This document shows, one piece after another, positions 1 to 7,536 of a stretch of DNA of 10,847 nucleotides. Under the pieces are notes generated by a model. The model was not told the DNA's origin and did not search any database. It saw nothing but the letters and a program-made list of their open reading frames with translations. Source of the DNA: Lachnospiraceae bacterium (GTDB lineage Bacteria; Bacillota_A; Clostridia; Lachnospirales; Lachnospiraceae); contig CAAFOY010000074.1 in NCBI GenBank assembly GCA_900764695.1, positions 1 to 10,847 of the forward strand. The letters are read 5' to 3'. The position numbers were made by a program, and so were the translations under genes. Positions within the stretch are counted from its first letter, which is position 1. Each line of letters opens with the position of its first letter.

Positions 1-1
1 A

Positions 2-1957
2 ATAATTACTGAAGATACAGTAGAAGAAAAATTTCTACCTTATTTTGTTGCAGCAGCACAGTTTATACTTAAAATAGATAATTTACTTGGGCTAATAGAA
101 AGCAAAAAGATTGAAAAACTGACTTTAGAGCAGTTGACAGCTCTTAATAAAGATTTATATGAAGATGAAACGGAAATTGTATATGGAAAATGTTTCGCAA
201 ATCCTAAATTTGCAGTAGAAAAATTAGGAGAAGAATACGGACAGTTATTATGTTATGTATTTACGACAAACAGAAATATGATTTCTAATGCATTTCAGGG
301 CAAATTAGAAGAAATAACATTGAGAATGGAATTGTTTATAGAAATATATAATCAATTTGAAGATAGAGAAAATCTTACAAAAAAATCAATTCATGATATA
401 ATTTATTCTTTTGAAAAAGATAATTCAGAAATTTTTATGACCAACAGAATAGATGAAATAATAAATCCTGAAAATGATTTTGCAGTTAAGATTGTAATGG
501 AAAGTGATTTAGAAGATTTAAGATATTTATACAAATATGGTGAAAGCATTAGTGAAAATGAAATAGAAACAGCTAAATTCTTAAACACACTTTCACAGGA
601 AAAAATAGATAAAATCGCAAGTGTTTATACAGAAGGATATAGACTGGGGTTTATAAATACAGGAAAGGATTTATCTATTAAAAGTGCAGTAGACATAAGA
701 TATTATATTGGATTTGAAAGAATAATCCGTGCGGCCATAAAGCAGTTTGAAAATATGGGCTTAAAACCGGTTATTTATAAAGGAGGATATGAATCTACCA
801 AGATAAATAAGCAGTATTGGTTTGACCATAAGTTTGATGATGCATTATTCTTTGACAAAGGTTATGTACAAAGAAAGTTAGAGGTTGCAACTACAGCATT
901 TGAAAATAGAAAGAAAACAGCAGCACTTATGGCAGGACCGGCGGTTATAGAAGTATTTGGAGAAAATCCATTTGAGCCGGAAAATAAAAAAGAAGCTTTA
1001 CAGTTAAACAAGGAGCAACAGAAATTAAAAGTTGAATATGCAAGAGAATATACTCAGATAGTTCAAAAATATATTAAGGGCGATGAGAGAAGCTTTACGA
1101 TTATTGCGTTTCCACTTCCTGAAATTGGAATGGATTATGAAGAATTATTCGAAGAGACAGTTAAAATTAACTGTTTAGATCAGGATAAATATCGCAAGGT
1201 ACAGCAGAGTATAATAGATGCCCTTGATAAGGCAGATTTCGTAAGGGTCGAAGGAAAAGGAAGCAATAAGACATATATTACGGTTAATATGCATGAATTG
1301 AAAAATCCTGAAAAAGAAACTAATTTTGAAAACTGTCTGGCAGATGTAAACATTCCATTAGGAGAAGTGTTTACTTCGCCAAAACTTACAGGAACTAACG
1401 GAGTGTTACATGTGAGTCAGGTATATTTAAATGAATTAAAATACAATGATTTGGAAATTACATTTGAAAATGGATGCATAAAAGACTATACATGTAAGAA
1501 TTTCGATACTGAAGAAGAAAATAAAAAGTATATAAAAGAAAATGTTATGTTTAATCATGACACTTTACCTATAGGGGAATTTGCCATAGGAACAAATACA
1601 ACAGCTTATGTTATGGCAAATAAATACGATATAGTATATAAACTTCCAATTTTAATAGTGGAAAAAATGGGACCTCATTTTGCAGTAGGTGATACATGTT
1701 ACAGTTGGGAAGAAGATGTTAAGACATTTAATCCTGATGGAAAAGAAATTGTAGCAAAGGAAAATGAAATCTCAGCTTTAAGAAATGAAGATTTGTCAAA
1801 AGCATATTTCAGTTGCCATACAGATATAACGATACCTTATGATGAACTTGGAGAAATTACAGCCGTAACTAAAAATGGTGAAGAAATTGTCATTATAAAG
1901 GATGGAAGATTTGTTCTTCCGGGAACAGAACTTTTAAATGAAGCTTTTGATAAATAA
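2..1957 (+). CDS. M29-family metallo-aminopeptidase, 5'-truncated by the window edge
   Basis: This is the C-terminal 651 residues of a probable cytosolic aminopeptidase of peptidase family M29 (AmpS/AmpT type), which removes N-terminal residues from peptides using a two-metal centre. The frame is open from base 2 with no stop, so the real start is upstream. The first start-like codon, TTG at 134, has no ribosome binding site and lies inside continuous coding sequence. The family's metal and catalytic residues appear in order, numbered from the first visible codon: Glu455 (IPLGEVFTSP), Glu526 (LPIGEFAIGTN), His559 and Tyr567 (GPHFAVGDTCY), and His606 with Asp608 (SCHTDI). The first roughly 250 visible residues are a charged, mostly helical extension absent from the short Thermus-type enzymes; longer M29 proteins are common in Clostridia. 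The family call is firm; substrate preference cannot be read. No terminator is obvious after the stop. Confidence 0.88.
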   Translation: MITEDTVEEKFLPYFVAAAQFILKIDNLLGLIESKKIEKLTLEQLTALNKDLYEDETEIVYGKCFANPKFAVEKLGEEYGQLLCYVFTTNRNMISNAFQGKLEEITLRMELFIEIYNQFEDRENLTKKSIHDIIYSFEKDNSEIFMTNRIDEIINPENDFAVKIVMESDLEDLRYLYKYGESISENEIETAKFLNTLSQEKIDKIASVYTEGYRLGFINTGKDLSIKSAVDIRYYIGFERIIRAAIKQFENMGLKPVIYKGGYESTKINKQYWFDHKFDDALFFDKGYVQRKLEVATTAFENRKKTAALMAGPAVIEVFGENPFEPENKKEALQLNKEQQKLKVEYAREYTQIVQKYIKGDERSFTIIAFPLPEIGMDYEELFEETVKINCLDQDKYRKVQQSIIDALDKADFVRVEGKGSNKTYITVNMHELKNPEKETNFENCLADVNIPLGEVFTSPKLTGTNGVLHVSQVYLNELKYNDLEITFENGCIKDYTCKNFDTEEENKKYIKENVMFNHDTLPIGEFAIGTNTTAYVMANKYDIVYKLPILIVEKMGPHFAVGDTCYSWEEDVKTFNPDGKEIVAKENEISALRNEDLSKAYFSCHTDITIPYDELGEITAVTKNGEEIVIIKDGRFVLPGTELLNEAFDK

Positions 1958-2014
1958 AATAAACATAAAAATGTAAATAAATGTAATAAAATTGTTAATT
2001 TAGTACCCCATTTA

Positions 2015-2043
2015 TTGACGTGATAAGTCTTAACAGTTACAAT
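2015..2043 (+). promoter_or_regulatory. sigma-A promoter for purE
   Basis: The -35 box TTGACG (2015-2020) is followed after exactly 17 bp by the -10 box TACAAT (2038-2043). Each differs from consensus by one base. Transcription would start near 2050, giving a purE leader of about 110 nt. This is the best-formed promoter in the window and separates the purine cluster from the upstream peptidase gene. Confidence 0.75.
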
Positions 2044-2064
2044 GTAAGTGTTTTTATGATTTAA

Positions 2065-2117
2065 GAAGCCAGGGGAGGATTGTGTGAGTGCGTAGAACGG
2101 AACAATCCGTAGGCATC
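2065..2117 (+). promoter_or_regulatory. folded purE leader element, candidate cis-regulatory RNA
   Basis: Within the leader between the promoter and purE, GGATTGT (2077-2083) pairs perfectly with ACAATCC (2102-2108), leaving an 18-nt loop. Outside it GCC (2068-2070) can pair with GGC (2112-2114), with further G-C and A-T pairs at 2065-2066 and 2116-2117, so the segment forms a two-part stem. It is more GC-rich than the surrounding intergenic DNA. It does not match the purine (G-box), ZTP, THF, PRPP or guanidine riboswitch consensus as I know them. No U-tract follows, so it is not a terminator. An alternative reading is a protein operator: 2094-2106 resembles a single PurR box at about 11 of 13 positions, but no inverted partner is seen. 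Confidence 0.4.
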
Positions 2118-2161
2118 AAAGTTTAATACAATACTATAAGAAATTATGAAGGAGAATAGCA

Positions 2162-2662
2162 ATGGCAAAAGTAGCAATTGTAATGGGCAGCGATTCAGAT
2201 CTGCCGGTAATGAGCAAAGCAGCAGATTTTCTTGAAGAGATGGGAATTGATTATGAAATGACAATCATCTCAGCACACAGAGAGCCGGACATCTTTTTTG
2301 AATGGGCTAAGGGTGCAGAAGAAAGAGGAGTAAAAGTTATTATTGCAGGAGCTGGTAAGGCAGCTCATCTTCCGGGCATGTGCGCAGCTTTATTCCCTAT
2401 GCCGGTAATAGGCATACCAATGAAAACATCAGATTTAGGCGGAGTAGATTCATTATACTCAATCGTTCAGATGCCATCAGGTATCCCGGTTGCAACAGTT
2501 GCTATTAATGGTGGACAGAATGCAGGTATTCTTGCAGCAAAGATTCTTGCAACATCTGATGCACAGTTGCTTGAAAAGTTAAAAGCATATACAGAAAAAA
2601 TGAAAAAAGACGTTGTAGCAAAAGATACAAAGTTGAAAAAAGTAGGATATAAAAACTACTAA
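2162..2662 (+). CDS. purE: PurE, class I N5-carboxyaminoimidazole ribonucleotide mutase
   Basis: PurE makes CAIR (4-carboxy-5-aminoimidazole ribonucleotide) in purine synthesis. Class I enzymes rearrange N5-CAIR made by PurK. At 166 residues it has the normal length of the stand-alone catalytic domain. Visible motifs are GSDSD (9-13) in the first nucleotide-binding loop, SAHREP (37-42) with the catalytic histidine at 39, and AGAGKAAHLPGM (62-73). The later segment DSLYSIVQMP followed by GIPVATVAI is typical of the family. AAGGAG at 2149-2154 sits 7 bp before the ATG. It is first in a purine cluster but 156 bp separate it from purM, so it may be partly independent. No purK is in the window. 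One small oddity is Lys66 where E. coli and B. subtilis have glycine in the GAGGAAHLPGM loop. Confidence 0.96.
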   Translation: MAKVAIVMGSDSDLPVMSKAADFLEEMGIDYEMTIISAHREPDIFFEWAKGAEERGVKVIIAGAGKAAHLPGMCAALFPMPVIGIPMKTSDLGGVDSLYSIVQMPSGIPVATVAINGGQNAGILAAKILATSDAQLLEKLKAYTEKMKKDVVAKDTKLKKVGYKNY

Positions 2663-2818
2663 AATTATATTAAAGGCGTAACGGTATTATATTTTTATAA
2701 AATCGGTACTAAATTTTAATATGAAAAATAAAAAAACATATTTATTATAATTTGTTTTTGCATTATATGATTAAAAATGATTTAAGAAACCATTTGAAAG
2801 TAAGAGGAGAAAAGAATT

Positions 2819-3844
2819 ATGGATTACAAGAAGGCAGGCGTTGATATCGAAGCAGGTTACAAGTCAGTTGAACTTATGAAAGAGCATGTAAAAGGAACTA
2901 TGAGACCAGAAGTTTTAGGAGGTCTTGGAGGATTTGCCGGAGCTTTCAGTTTAGATTCTATTAAGAAAATGGAAGACCCTGTTTTGTTATCAGGAACTGA
3001 TGGATGTGGAACAAAAGTACAGTTAGCTTATATTATGGACAAACATGATACAATCGGTATTGACTGTGTTGCAATGTGTGTAAATGATATTGCATGTTCA
3101 GGTGGAGAACCACTTTTCTTCCTTGATTATATCGCATGTGGAAAGAACTATCCTGAAAAGATTGCTACAATCGTAAGTGGTGTTGCAGAAGGATGTAAGC
3201 AGTCAGGAGCAGCATTAGTTGGTGGTGAAACAGCAGAACATCCGGGACTTATGCCTGAAAATGAATATGATTTAGCAGGATTTGCAGTAGGTGTAGTAGA
3301 TAAAAAAGATTTAATTACAGGAGAAAATATTAAACCGGGAGATGCATTAATTGGTATTGCATCATCAGGTGTACATAGTAACGGATTTTCTTTAGTAAGA
3401 AAAGTATTTGAAATGTCAGAAGAATCACTTAATACATATTATGATGAATTAGGAAAGACATTAGGAGAAGCTTTACTTGCACCAACAAGAATTTATGTTA
3501 AAGCATTAAAGAATGTTAAAGATGCAGGAGTAACAATTAAGGGATGCAGCCATATTACAGGTGGTGGATTCTATGAAAATATTCCAAGAATGCTTCCTGA
3601 TGGAGTAAAGGCAGTTGTAAAGAAAGACAGCTATGAAGTACCTGCAATTTTTAAACTCCTTGCTAAGACAGGAGATATTGCAGAAGAAATGATGTACAAC
3701 ACATACAACATGGGTATCGGTATGGTATTAGCAGTTGACCCTGCAGATGTAGAAAAGACAATGAAAGCATTAGAAGCTGCCGGAGAAACATGCTATGAAA
3801 TCGGAAAGATTGAGGCAGGAGAAAAAGGAGCAGAATTATGCTAA
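2819..3844 (+). CDS. purM: PurM, phosphoribosylformylglycinamidine cyclo-ligase (AIR synthetase)
   Basis: PurM closes the imidazole ring: it uses ATP to convert formylglycinamidine ribonucleotide (FGAM) to AIR, the compound PurE/PurK then carboxylate. The 341-residue length matches bacterial PurM. Family motifs occur in order: GTDGCGTK (59-66), [10 protein letters not shown] (82-91) and [10 protein letters not shown] (95-104), which form the ATP-binding face, then GGETAEHPG (135-143) and a C-terminal half containing [16 protein letters not shown] and [20 protein letters not shown] at 2805-2809 lies 9 bp before the ATG. The stop overlaps the purN start by 7 bp (ATGCTAA), which implies translational coupling. 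The 156 bp before it contain a TATAAT (2746-2751) but no convincing -35 box, so an internal promoter is possible but not shown. Confidence 0.97.
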   Translation: MDYKKAGVDIEAGYKSVELMKEHVKGTMRPEVLGGLGGFAGAFSLDSIKKMEDPVLLSGTDGCGTKVQLAYIMDKHDTIGIDCVAMCVNDIACSGGEPLFFLDYIACGKNYPEKIATIVSGVAEGCKQSGAALVGGETAEHPGLMPENEYDLAGFAVGVVDKKDLITGENIKPGDALIGIASSGVHSNGFSLVRKVFEMSEESLNTYYDELGKTLGEALLAPTRIYVKALKNVKDAGVTIKGCSHITGGGFYENIPRMLPDGVKAVVKKDSYEVPAIFKLLAKTGDIAEEMMYNTYNMGIGMVLAVDPADVEKTMKALEAAGETCYEIGKIEAGEKGAELC

Positions 3845-4461
3845 GAGTTGGGGTTTTAGTTTCAGGTGGAGGAACAAACCTTCAGGCAATCATTGATGGA
3901 ATTAAGAATAAAGTAATTACAAATACAGAAATCGAAGTAGTAATAAGCAACAAGAAAGATGCATATGCGCTTGTAAGAGCAAAGGAAAATGGAATTAATG
4001 CAGAATGTATTTCACCTAAGGATTTTGCTGAAAGAAAAGATTTTAATCAGGCGTTAATTGATACTTTAGATAAGTATAAATTAGATTTAATCGTTCTCGC
4101 CGGATTTTTGGTTGTATTACCTCCTGAAATGATTTCAAAATACAGAAATAAAATTATAAACATACATCCATCTCTTATTCCATCATTCTGTGGAAATGGT
4201 TTTTATGGATTAAAGGTTCATGAAAAAGCATTAGAAAGAGGTGTTAAGGTAACAGGAGCTACAGTTCATTTTGTAGATGAAGGAACAGATACAGGTCCTA
4301 TAATTTATCAGAAGGCAGTAGACATTTTACCTGGAGATACACCTGAAGTACTTCAGAAAAGAGTTATGGAACAGGCTGAATGGAAGATTATGCCACAGGC
4401 AATTAATGATATTGCTAATGGCAAAATCAAAGTTGTAGACAATAAAGTAATATATCAGTAG
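3838..4461 (+). CDS. purN: PurN, folate-dependent phosphoribosylglycinamide formyltransferase
   Basis: PurN transfers a formyl group from 10-formyl-tetrahydrofolate to glycinamide ribonucleotide (GAR), the product of the neighbouring PurD. At 207 residues it is full length. The N-terminus has the phosphate-binding GGGTNLQ (10-16). The catalytic triad equivalents are Asn108 and His110 in NIHPSLIP, and Asp147 in [11 protein letters not shown]. After HPSLIP it carries a short aromatic, glycine-rich stretch (FCGNGFYG) where E. coli has the shorter KYPGLHTH. The start is well supported: AAGGAG at 3825-3830, inside the end of purM, lies 7 bp upstream, and the ATG overlaps the purM stop. Translation is therefore probably coupled. 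The gene ends 19 bp before purD. Confidence 0.96.
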   Translation: MLRVGVLVSGGGTNLQAIIDGIKNKVITNTEIEVVISNKKDAYALVRAKENGINAECISPKDFAERKDFNQALIDTLDKYKLDLIVLAGFLVVLPPEMISKYRNKIINIHPSLIPSFCGNGFYGLKVHEKALERGVKVTGATVHFVDEGTDTGPIIYQKAVDILPGDTPEVLQKRVMEQAEWKIMPQAINDIANGKIKVVDNKVIYQ

Positions 4462-4480
4462 ACAATATAAGGAGAATACA

Positions 4481-5755
4481 ATGAAAGTATTAATTGTTGG
4501 AAGCGGTGGAAGAGAACATGCCATTGCAAATGCAGTAGCAAAGAGTTCAAAAGTTGATAAGATTTATTGTGCACCCGGCAACGCAGGAATTGCAGAATAT
4601 GCAGAATGCGTAAATATTGGTGCAATGGAATTTGATAAGTTAGTTTCATTTGCAAAAGAAAAAGAAATTGACCTAACTGTAATTGGTATGGATGATCCGT
4701 TAGTAGGCGGTGTTGTAGATGCTTTTGAAGCAGAAGGTTTAAGAGTATTTGGACCAAATAAGGCAGCAGCTATTTTAGAGGGATCAAAAGCGTTTTCTAA
4801 AGACTTAATGAAGAAATACAATATTCCAACAGCAGGATATGAAAATTTTGATTCTCCTGAAAAAGCATTAGAATATTTGGAAACTTCAAAATATCCAATT
4901 GTATTAAAGGCAGATGGACTTGCTTTAGGAAAAGGTGTATTAATTTGCAATACAAAAGAAGAAGCAATTGAAGGCGTAAAGAGCATAATGCTTGATAAGA
5001 AATTTGGCTCAGCCGGAAATACAATGGTTGTAGAGGAATTTATGACAGGAAGAGAAGTTTCTGTTTTATCTTTTGTTGATGGGAATACGATAAAGATAAT
5101 GACAAGTGCTCAGGACCATAAGCGTGCAGGAGATGGTGACACAGGTCTTAACACAGGAGGAATGGGAACATTTTCACCAAGTCCTTTCTATACAAAAGAA
5201 GTTGATGAATTCTGTAAGAAATACATTTATCAGGCTACTGTTGACGCTATGAAAGCTGAAGGAAGAACATTTAAGGGAATTATCTTCTTTGGATTAATGA
5301 TTACAGAAGACGGACCAAAGGTATTAGAGTATAATGCAAGATTTGGTGACCCGGAAGCACAGGTAGTTCTTCCAAGAATGAAAAATGACATAATTGATGT
5401 ATTTGAAGCATGCATCGACGGAACACTTGATAAGATTGATTTACAGTTTGAAGATAATGCAGCTGTATGTGTAGTTCTTGCAAGTGACGGATACCCTGTA
5501 AGTTATGAAAAGGGATTTGAAATAAAAGGACTAGATACATTTAAGGATAAAGATGGATATTATGTATTCCATGCAGGAACAAAGTTTGATGACAATGGAA
5601 AGATTGTAACAAACGGAGGACGTGTATTAGGCGTAACTGCAAAGGGAAAAGATTTAAAAGAAGCCAGAGCAAATGCATATAAGGCAACAGAGTGGATAGA
5701 TTTCGATAATAAGTATATGAGACATGATATTGGAAAGGCTATCGACGAAGCTTAA
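4481..5755 (+). CDS. purD: PurD, phosphoribosylamine-glycine ligase (GAR synthetase)
   Basis: PurD is the ATP-grasp ligase that joins glycine to phosphoribosylamine, giving glycinamide ribonucleotide, the substrate of PurN. Its 424 residues equal the usual monofunctional bacterial length. Motifs seen are GGREHA (9-14) and PGNAG (32-36) in the N-terminal domain, KADGLALGKGV (143-153) in the ATP-grasp A/B domains, GLNTGGMGTFSPSP near the active site, and EYNARFGDPE (283-292) carrying metal and ATP ligands. The C-terminal domain follows, ending near the stop. AAGGAG at 4469-4474 is 6 bp from the ATG. It is the last purine gene of the run; a stem-loop lies in the 117-bp gap that follows. Confidence 0.97.
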   Translation: MKVLIVGSGGREHAIANAVAKSSKVDKIYCAPGNAGIAEYAECVNIGAMEFDKLVSFAKEKEIDLTVIGMDDPLVGGVVDAFEAEGLRVFGPNKAAAILEGSKAFSKDLMKKYNIPTAGYENFDSPEKALEYLETSKYPIVLKADGLALGKGVLICNTKEEAIEGVKSIMLDKKFGSAGNTMVVEEFMTGREVSVLSFVDGNTIKIMTSAQDHKRAGDGDTGLNTGGMGTFSPSPFYTKEVDEFCKKYIYQATVDAMKAEGRTFKGIIFFGLMITEDGPKVLEYNARFGDPEAQVVLPRMKNDIIDVFEACIDGTLDKIDLQFEDNAAVCVVLASDGYPVSYEKGFEIKGLDTFKDKDGYYVFHAGTKFDDNGKIVTNGGRVLGVTAKGKDLKEARANAYKATEWIDFDNKYMRHDIGKAIDEA

Positions 5756-5788
5756 AAGTAAGGGAAAGAGATGAAAAAAATATGTGAG

Positions 5789-5831
5789 AAAGGAAAATTG
5801 CAAATCATATAAGCCTTTGATTTGCACCTTT
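5789..5831 (+). repeat. bulged inverted repeat after purD
   Basis: TGCAAATCA (5799-5807) and TGATTTGCA (5818-5826) form a perfect 9-bp inverted repeat around a 10-nt loop. Just outside, AAAGG (5789-5793) can pair with CCTTT (5827-5831) across a 5-nt bulge on the left. The T residues at the end fall within the stem, so this is a poor match to a rho-independent terminator. It may attenuate purD read-through, or it may be an operator for the next gene. A second small inverted repeat, CACAA and TTGTG, follows at 5836-5850. Confidence 0.4.
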
Positions 5832-5872
5832 TAAACACAAGATGTTTGTGATTAAAGGAATGGGTACAAATA

Positions 5873-7354
5873 ATGAGAAAAAGTAAATCATTATTATTAA
5901 GTTTAATTGTGGCTGCAGGATTGACAACATTAATGGGAGCAAATGTTTTTGCAGATTCTTCTTTAAAAGAATTGACAGTTAATGGGAAAACAGATTCAGG
6001 TGACAGTACGGTAGTAAATTTAAGTCCTTCATTTTCAGAAGATGTAACTGATTATGAAGCTACAGTAAAAAACAGCGTGAAAAAATTAGACGTTAAAGCC
6101 GTTGCAAATGAAAGTTCAGCAAATGTAAAAGTCTCATGGGACACATTAGATGAAGGCGACAATAAGACATATGTTGAAGTGACAGATTCAAATGGTCAGA
6201 AAACTACATACACAATTAAAACAAAAAGACTTACAACAGATGAGGAAGAAACTTATAAAGAAGATACAGAAACTAAAAAAGATAGTGGAATTAAGGTTAC
6301 TGTTAACAAAACAGAATTGACTATATCTTCAAAAATTAAAAAAAGCGATATTCCTGAAGGATTTGAAGAAAGCACATTTACATATAATAAAAAAGAAGTG
6401 CCTTGCATTGTAGGTAAAGTTAAACAACTCACAGCAGTCTATATGACAAATGAGGAAGAAGGCATAGCAGGATTTTATATTTATAATGAAAAGAAGGATA
6501 CTTTTTATCCGATGAGAAACATTCTTATCAAGAGTAGAATGTACACTGTAGTAAGACCGGAAAAAAGAGATTCATGTCTTAAAAATTATACAAAAAAAAG
6601 AATAACAATTTATGACCAGGAAGTCAGTGCATGGGAACTTGATTCAGAAGAAAAACTGTATCTTGTATATGCAATGAACTGGGATGGAGATATAAATCTT
6701 TATTGTTATGATGATCAGGAAAAGGTATTCCAGAGATACATAGCTACAAGTGATGTTAACACACAGCTTGAGGCAGCAAATACTGCATACGGAAAATTAC
6801 AGGATAAGTATAATAGCATTGTTGACAGATATAATATTTTAGTGAAAGCAATTGCAGGATTAATTATTTTAATCGTTATTCTTATATTTGCAGTTTTAAA
6901 TCTTATATTGTCAAATAAGACAAAAAAAGTAAAAAAATTAAAAGACGAAGAAATTAATAATTTTGGAATCAATGTAGAAGGTCAGAATGATGATGTTAAA
7001 TCAGATGATTCTGAAAACGAAGAAAATCCGGAGACTACAGATAGTGATGATACTACAGAAGAAACTCATGAAAAGACAGAAGAAGATGAAATAGAAGAAG
7101 CTATTTCAGAAGTAAATGAGGATTTAAAATTAGCTGTGGCAATGGAAACAGGTATATTTGACGATACAGATGAACAGAATGAAGATAATGATACTGATAA
7201 TGGAATTAATATCGTAGAAGAAACAAATGAAATCGAAGAAAATGAAAATAATATTCTGATGGAGAATGAAAAAGACATTCAGACAGAGAATGATATGAAA
7301 GACAGCACAGGAAAATCAGATGATGACGATGAAGATTTTGTTTTCGTAGATTAA
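5873..7354 (+). CDS. secreted, membrane-anchored protein with a cadherin-like beta-sandwich domain and acidic cytoplasmic tail
   Basis: I do not recognise this as a named gene. The 493-residue product starts with a clear signal peptide (basic MRKSK, hydrophobic core, likely cleavage after ANVFA at 27). Residues 30-119 look like the cadherin-like beta-sandwich family common in Firmicutes cell-surface proteins (SLKELTVNG, then VTDYEATVKN and YTIKTKR). Residues 120-290 form an extracellular region rich in beta-strands and aromatic residues with no family I can name. Residues 297-322 look heptad-like, then a single transmembrane helix follows (about 326-346). The tail (347-493) is extremely rich in Asp and Glu and ends DDDDEDFVFVD. 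The predicted topology is outside N-domain, inside tail, with no sortase signal. AAAGGA at 5854-5859 is 13 bp upstream, rather far. Function is unknown; a surface sensor or envelope scaffold would fit. Confidence 0.8.
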   Translation: MRKSKSLLLSLIVAAGLTTLMGANVFADSSLKELTVNGKTDSGDSTVVNLSPSFSEDVTDYEATVKNSVKKLDVKAVANESSANVKVSWDTLDEGDNKTYVEVTDSNGQKTTYTIKTKRLTTDEEETYKEDTETKKDSGIKVTVNKTELTISSKIKKSDIPEGFEESTFTYNKKEVPCIVGKVKQLTAVYMTNEEEGIAGFYIYNEKKDTFYPMRNILIKSRMYTVVRPEKRDSCLKNYTKKRITIYDQEVSAWELDSEEKLYLVYAMNWDGDINLYCYDDQEKVFQRYIATSDVNTQLEAANTAYGKLQDKYNSIVDRYNILVKAIAGLIILIVILIFAVLNLILSNKTKKVKKLKDEEINNFGINVEGQNDDVKSDDSENEENPETTDSDDTTEETHEKTEEDEIEEAISEVNEDLKLAVAMETGIFDDTDEQNEDNDTDNGINIVEETNEIEENENNILMENEKDIQTENDMKDSTGKSDDDDEDFVFVD

Positions 7355-7366
7355 TAACAAAATAGC

Positions 7367-7407
7367 AAGGATCCGGAGTGTTGCAAGATGTAGCTTTCGG
7401 GTCCTTT
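7367..7407 (+). terminator. stem-loop terminator after the cadherin-like gene
   Basis: AAGGATCCGGAG (7367-7378) pairs with CTTTCGGGTCCTT at 7395-7406 in a 12-bp stem with three G-T wobbles. The enclosed bases can add a second small stem. It starts 13 bp after the stop and is much more GC-rich than its surroundings. The following T-run is short (CCTTTCT), and a seven-T run comes only about 20 bp later (7427-7433). It is therefore a probable but imperfect intrinsic terminator. Confidence 0.6.
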
Positions 7408-7481
7408 CTGACATATAATAAAAGTATTTTTTTAATAATCACAGTTTTATTAAATTATTAAAATAATGATAATAAAGATAT

Positions 7482-7512
7482 TTGCAAATAAATCACAAAT
7501 GTCTGATACAAT
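7482..7512 (+). promoter_or_regulatory. promoter of clpC with extended -10 box
   Basis: TACAAT (7507-7512) is preceded by TG one base away (7504-7505), the extended -10 pattern, and TTGCAA (7482-7487) lies 19 bp upstream as a weak -35 box. Transcription would start near 7519, just ahead of the AGGAGG at 7524-7529. The -35 box sits inside a perfect 10-bp palindrome, ATTTGCAAAT (7480-7489), which could be an operator. No CIRCE or CtsR box is visible between 7355 and 7536. Confidence 0.55.
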
Positions 7513-7536
7513 AAATACAGAATAGGAGGGAAAGCA

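Noticed and set aside
134..136. TTG as the start of the M29 peptidase
   Set aside because: The frame is open without a stop back to base 2, the upstream codons read as normal protein, and no ribosome binding site precedes this TTG. The gene simply enters from outside the window.
2663..2818. Terminator or separate promoter between purE and purM
   Set aside because: The only stem is a 5-bp AT helix (TTATA/TATAA) without GC pairs, and the TATAAT at 2746-2751 lacks a usable -35 box. Neither is strong enough to annotate.
4455..5540. Several minus-strand open frames opposite purN and purD
   Set aside because: Shadow frames of conserved plus-strand genes, with leucine-rich or low-complexity translations and no ribosome binding sites.
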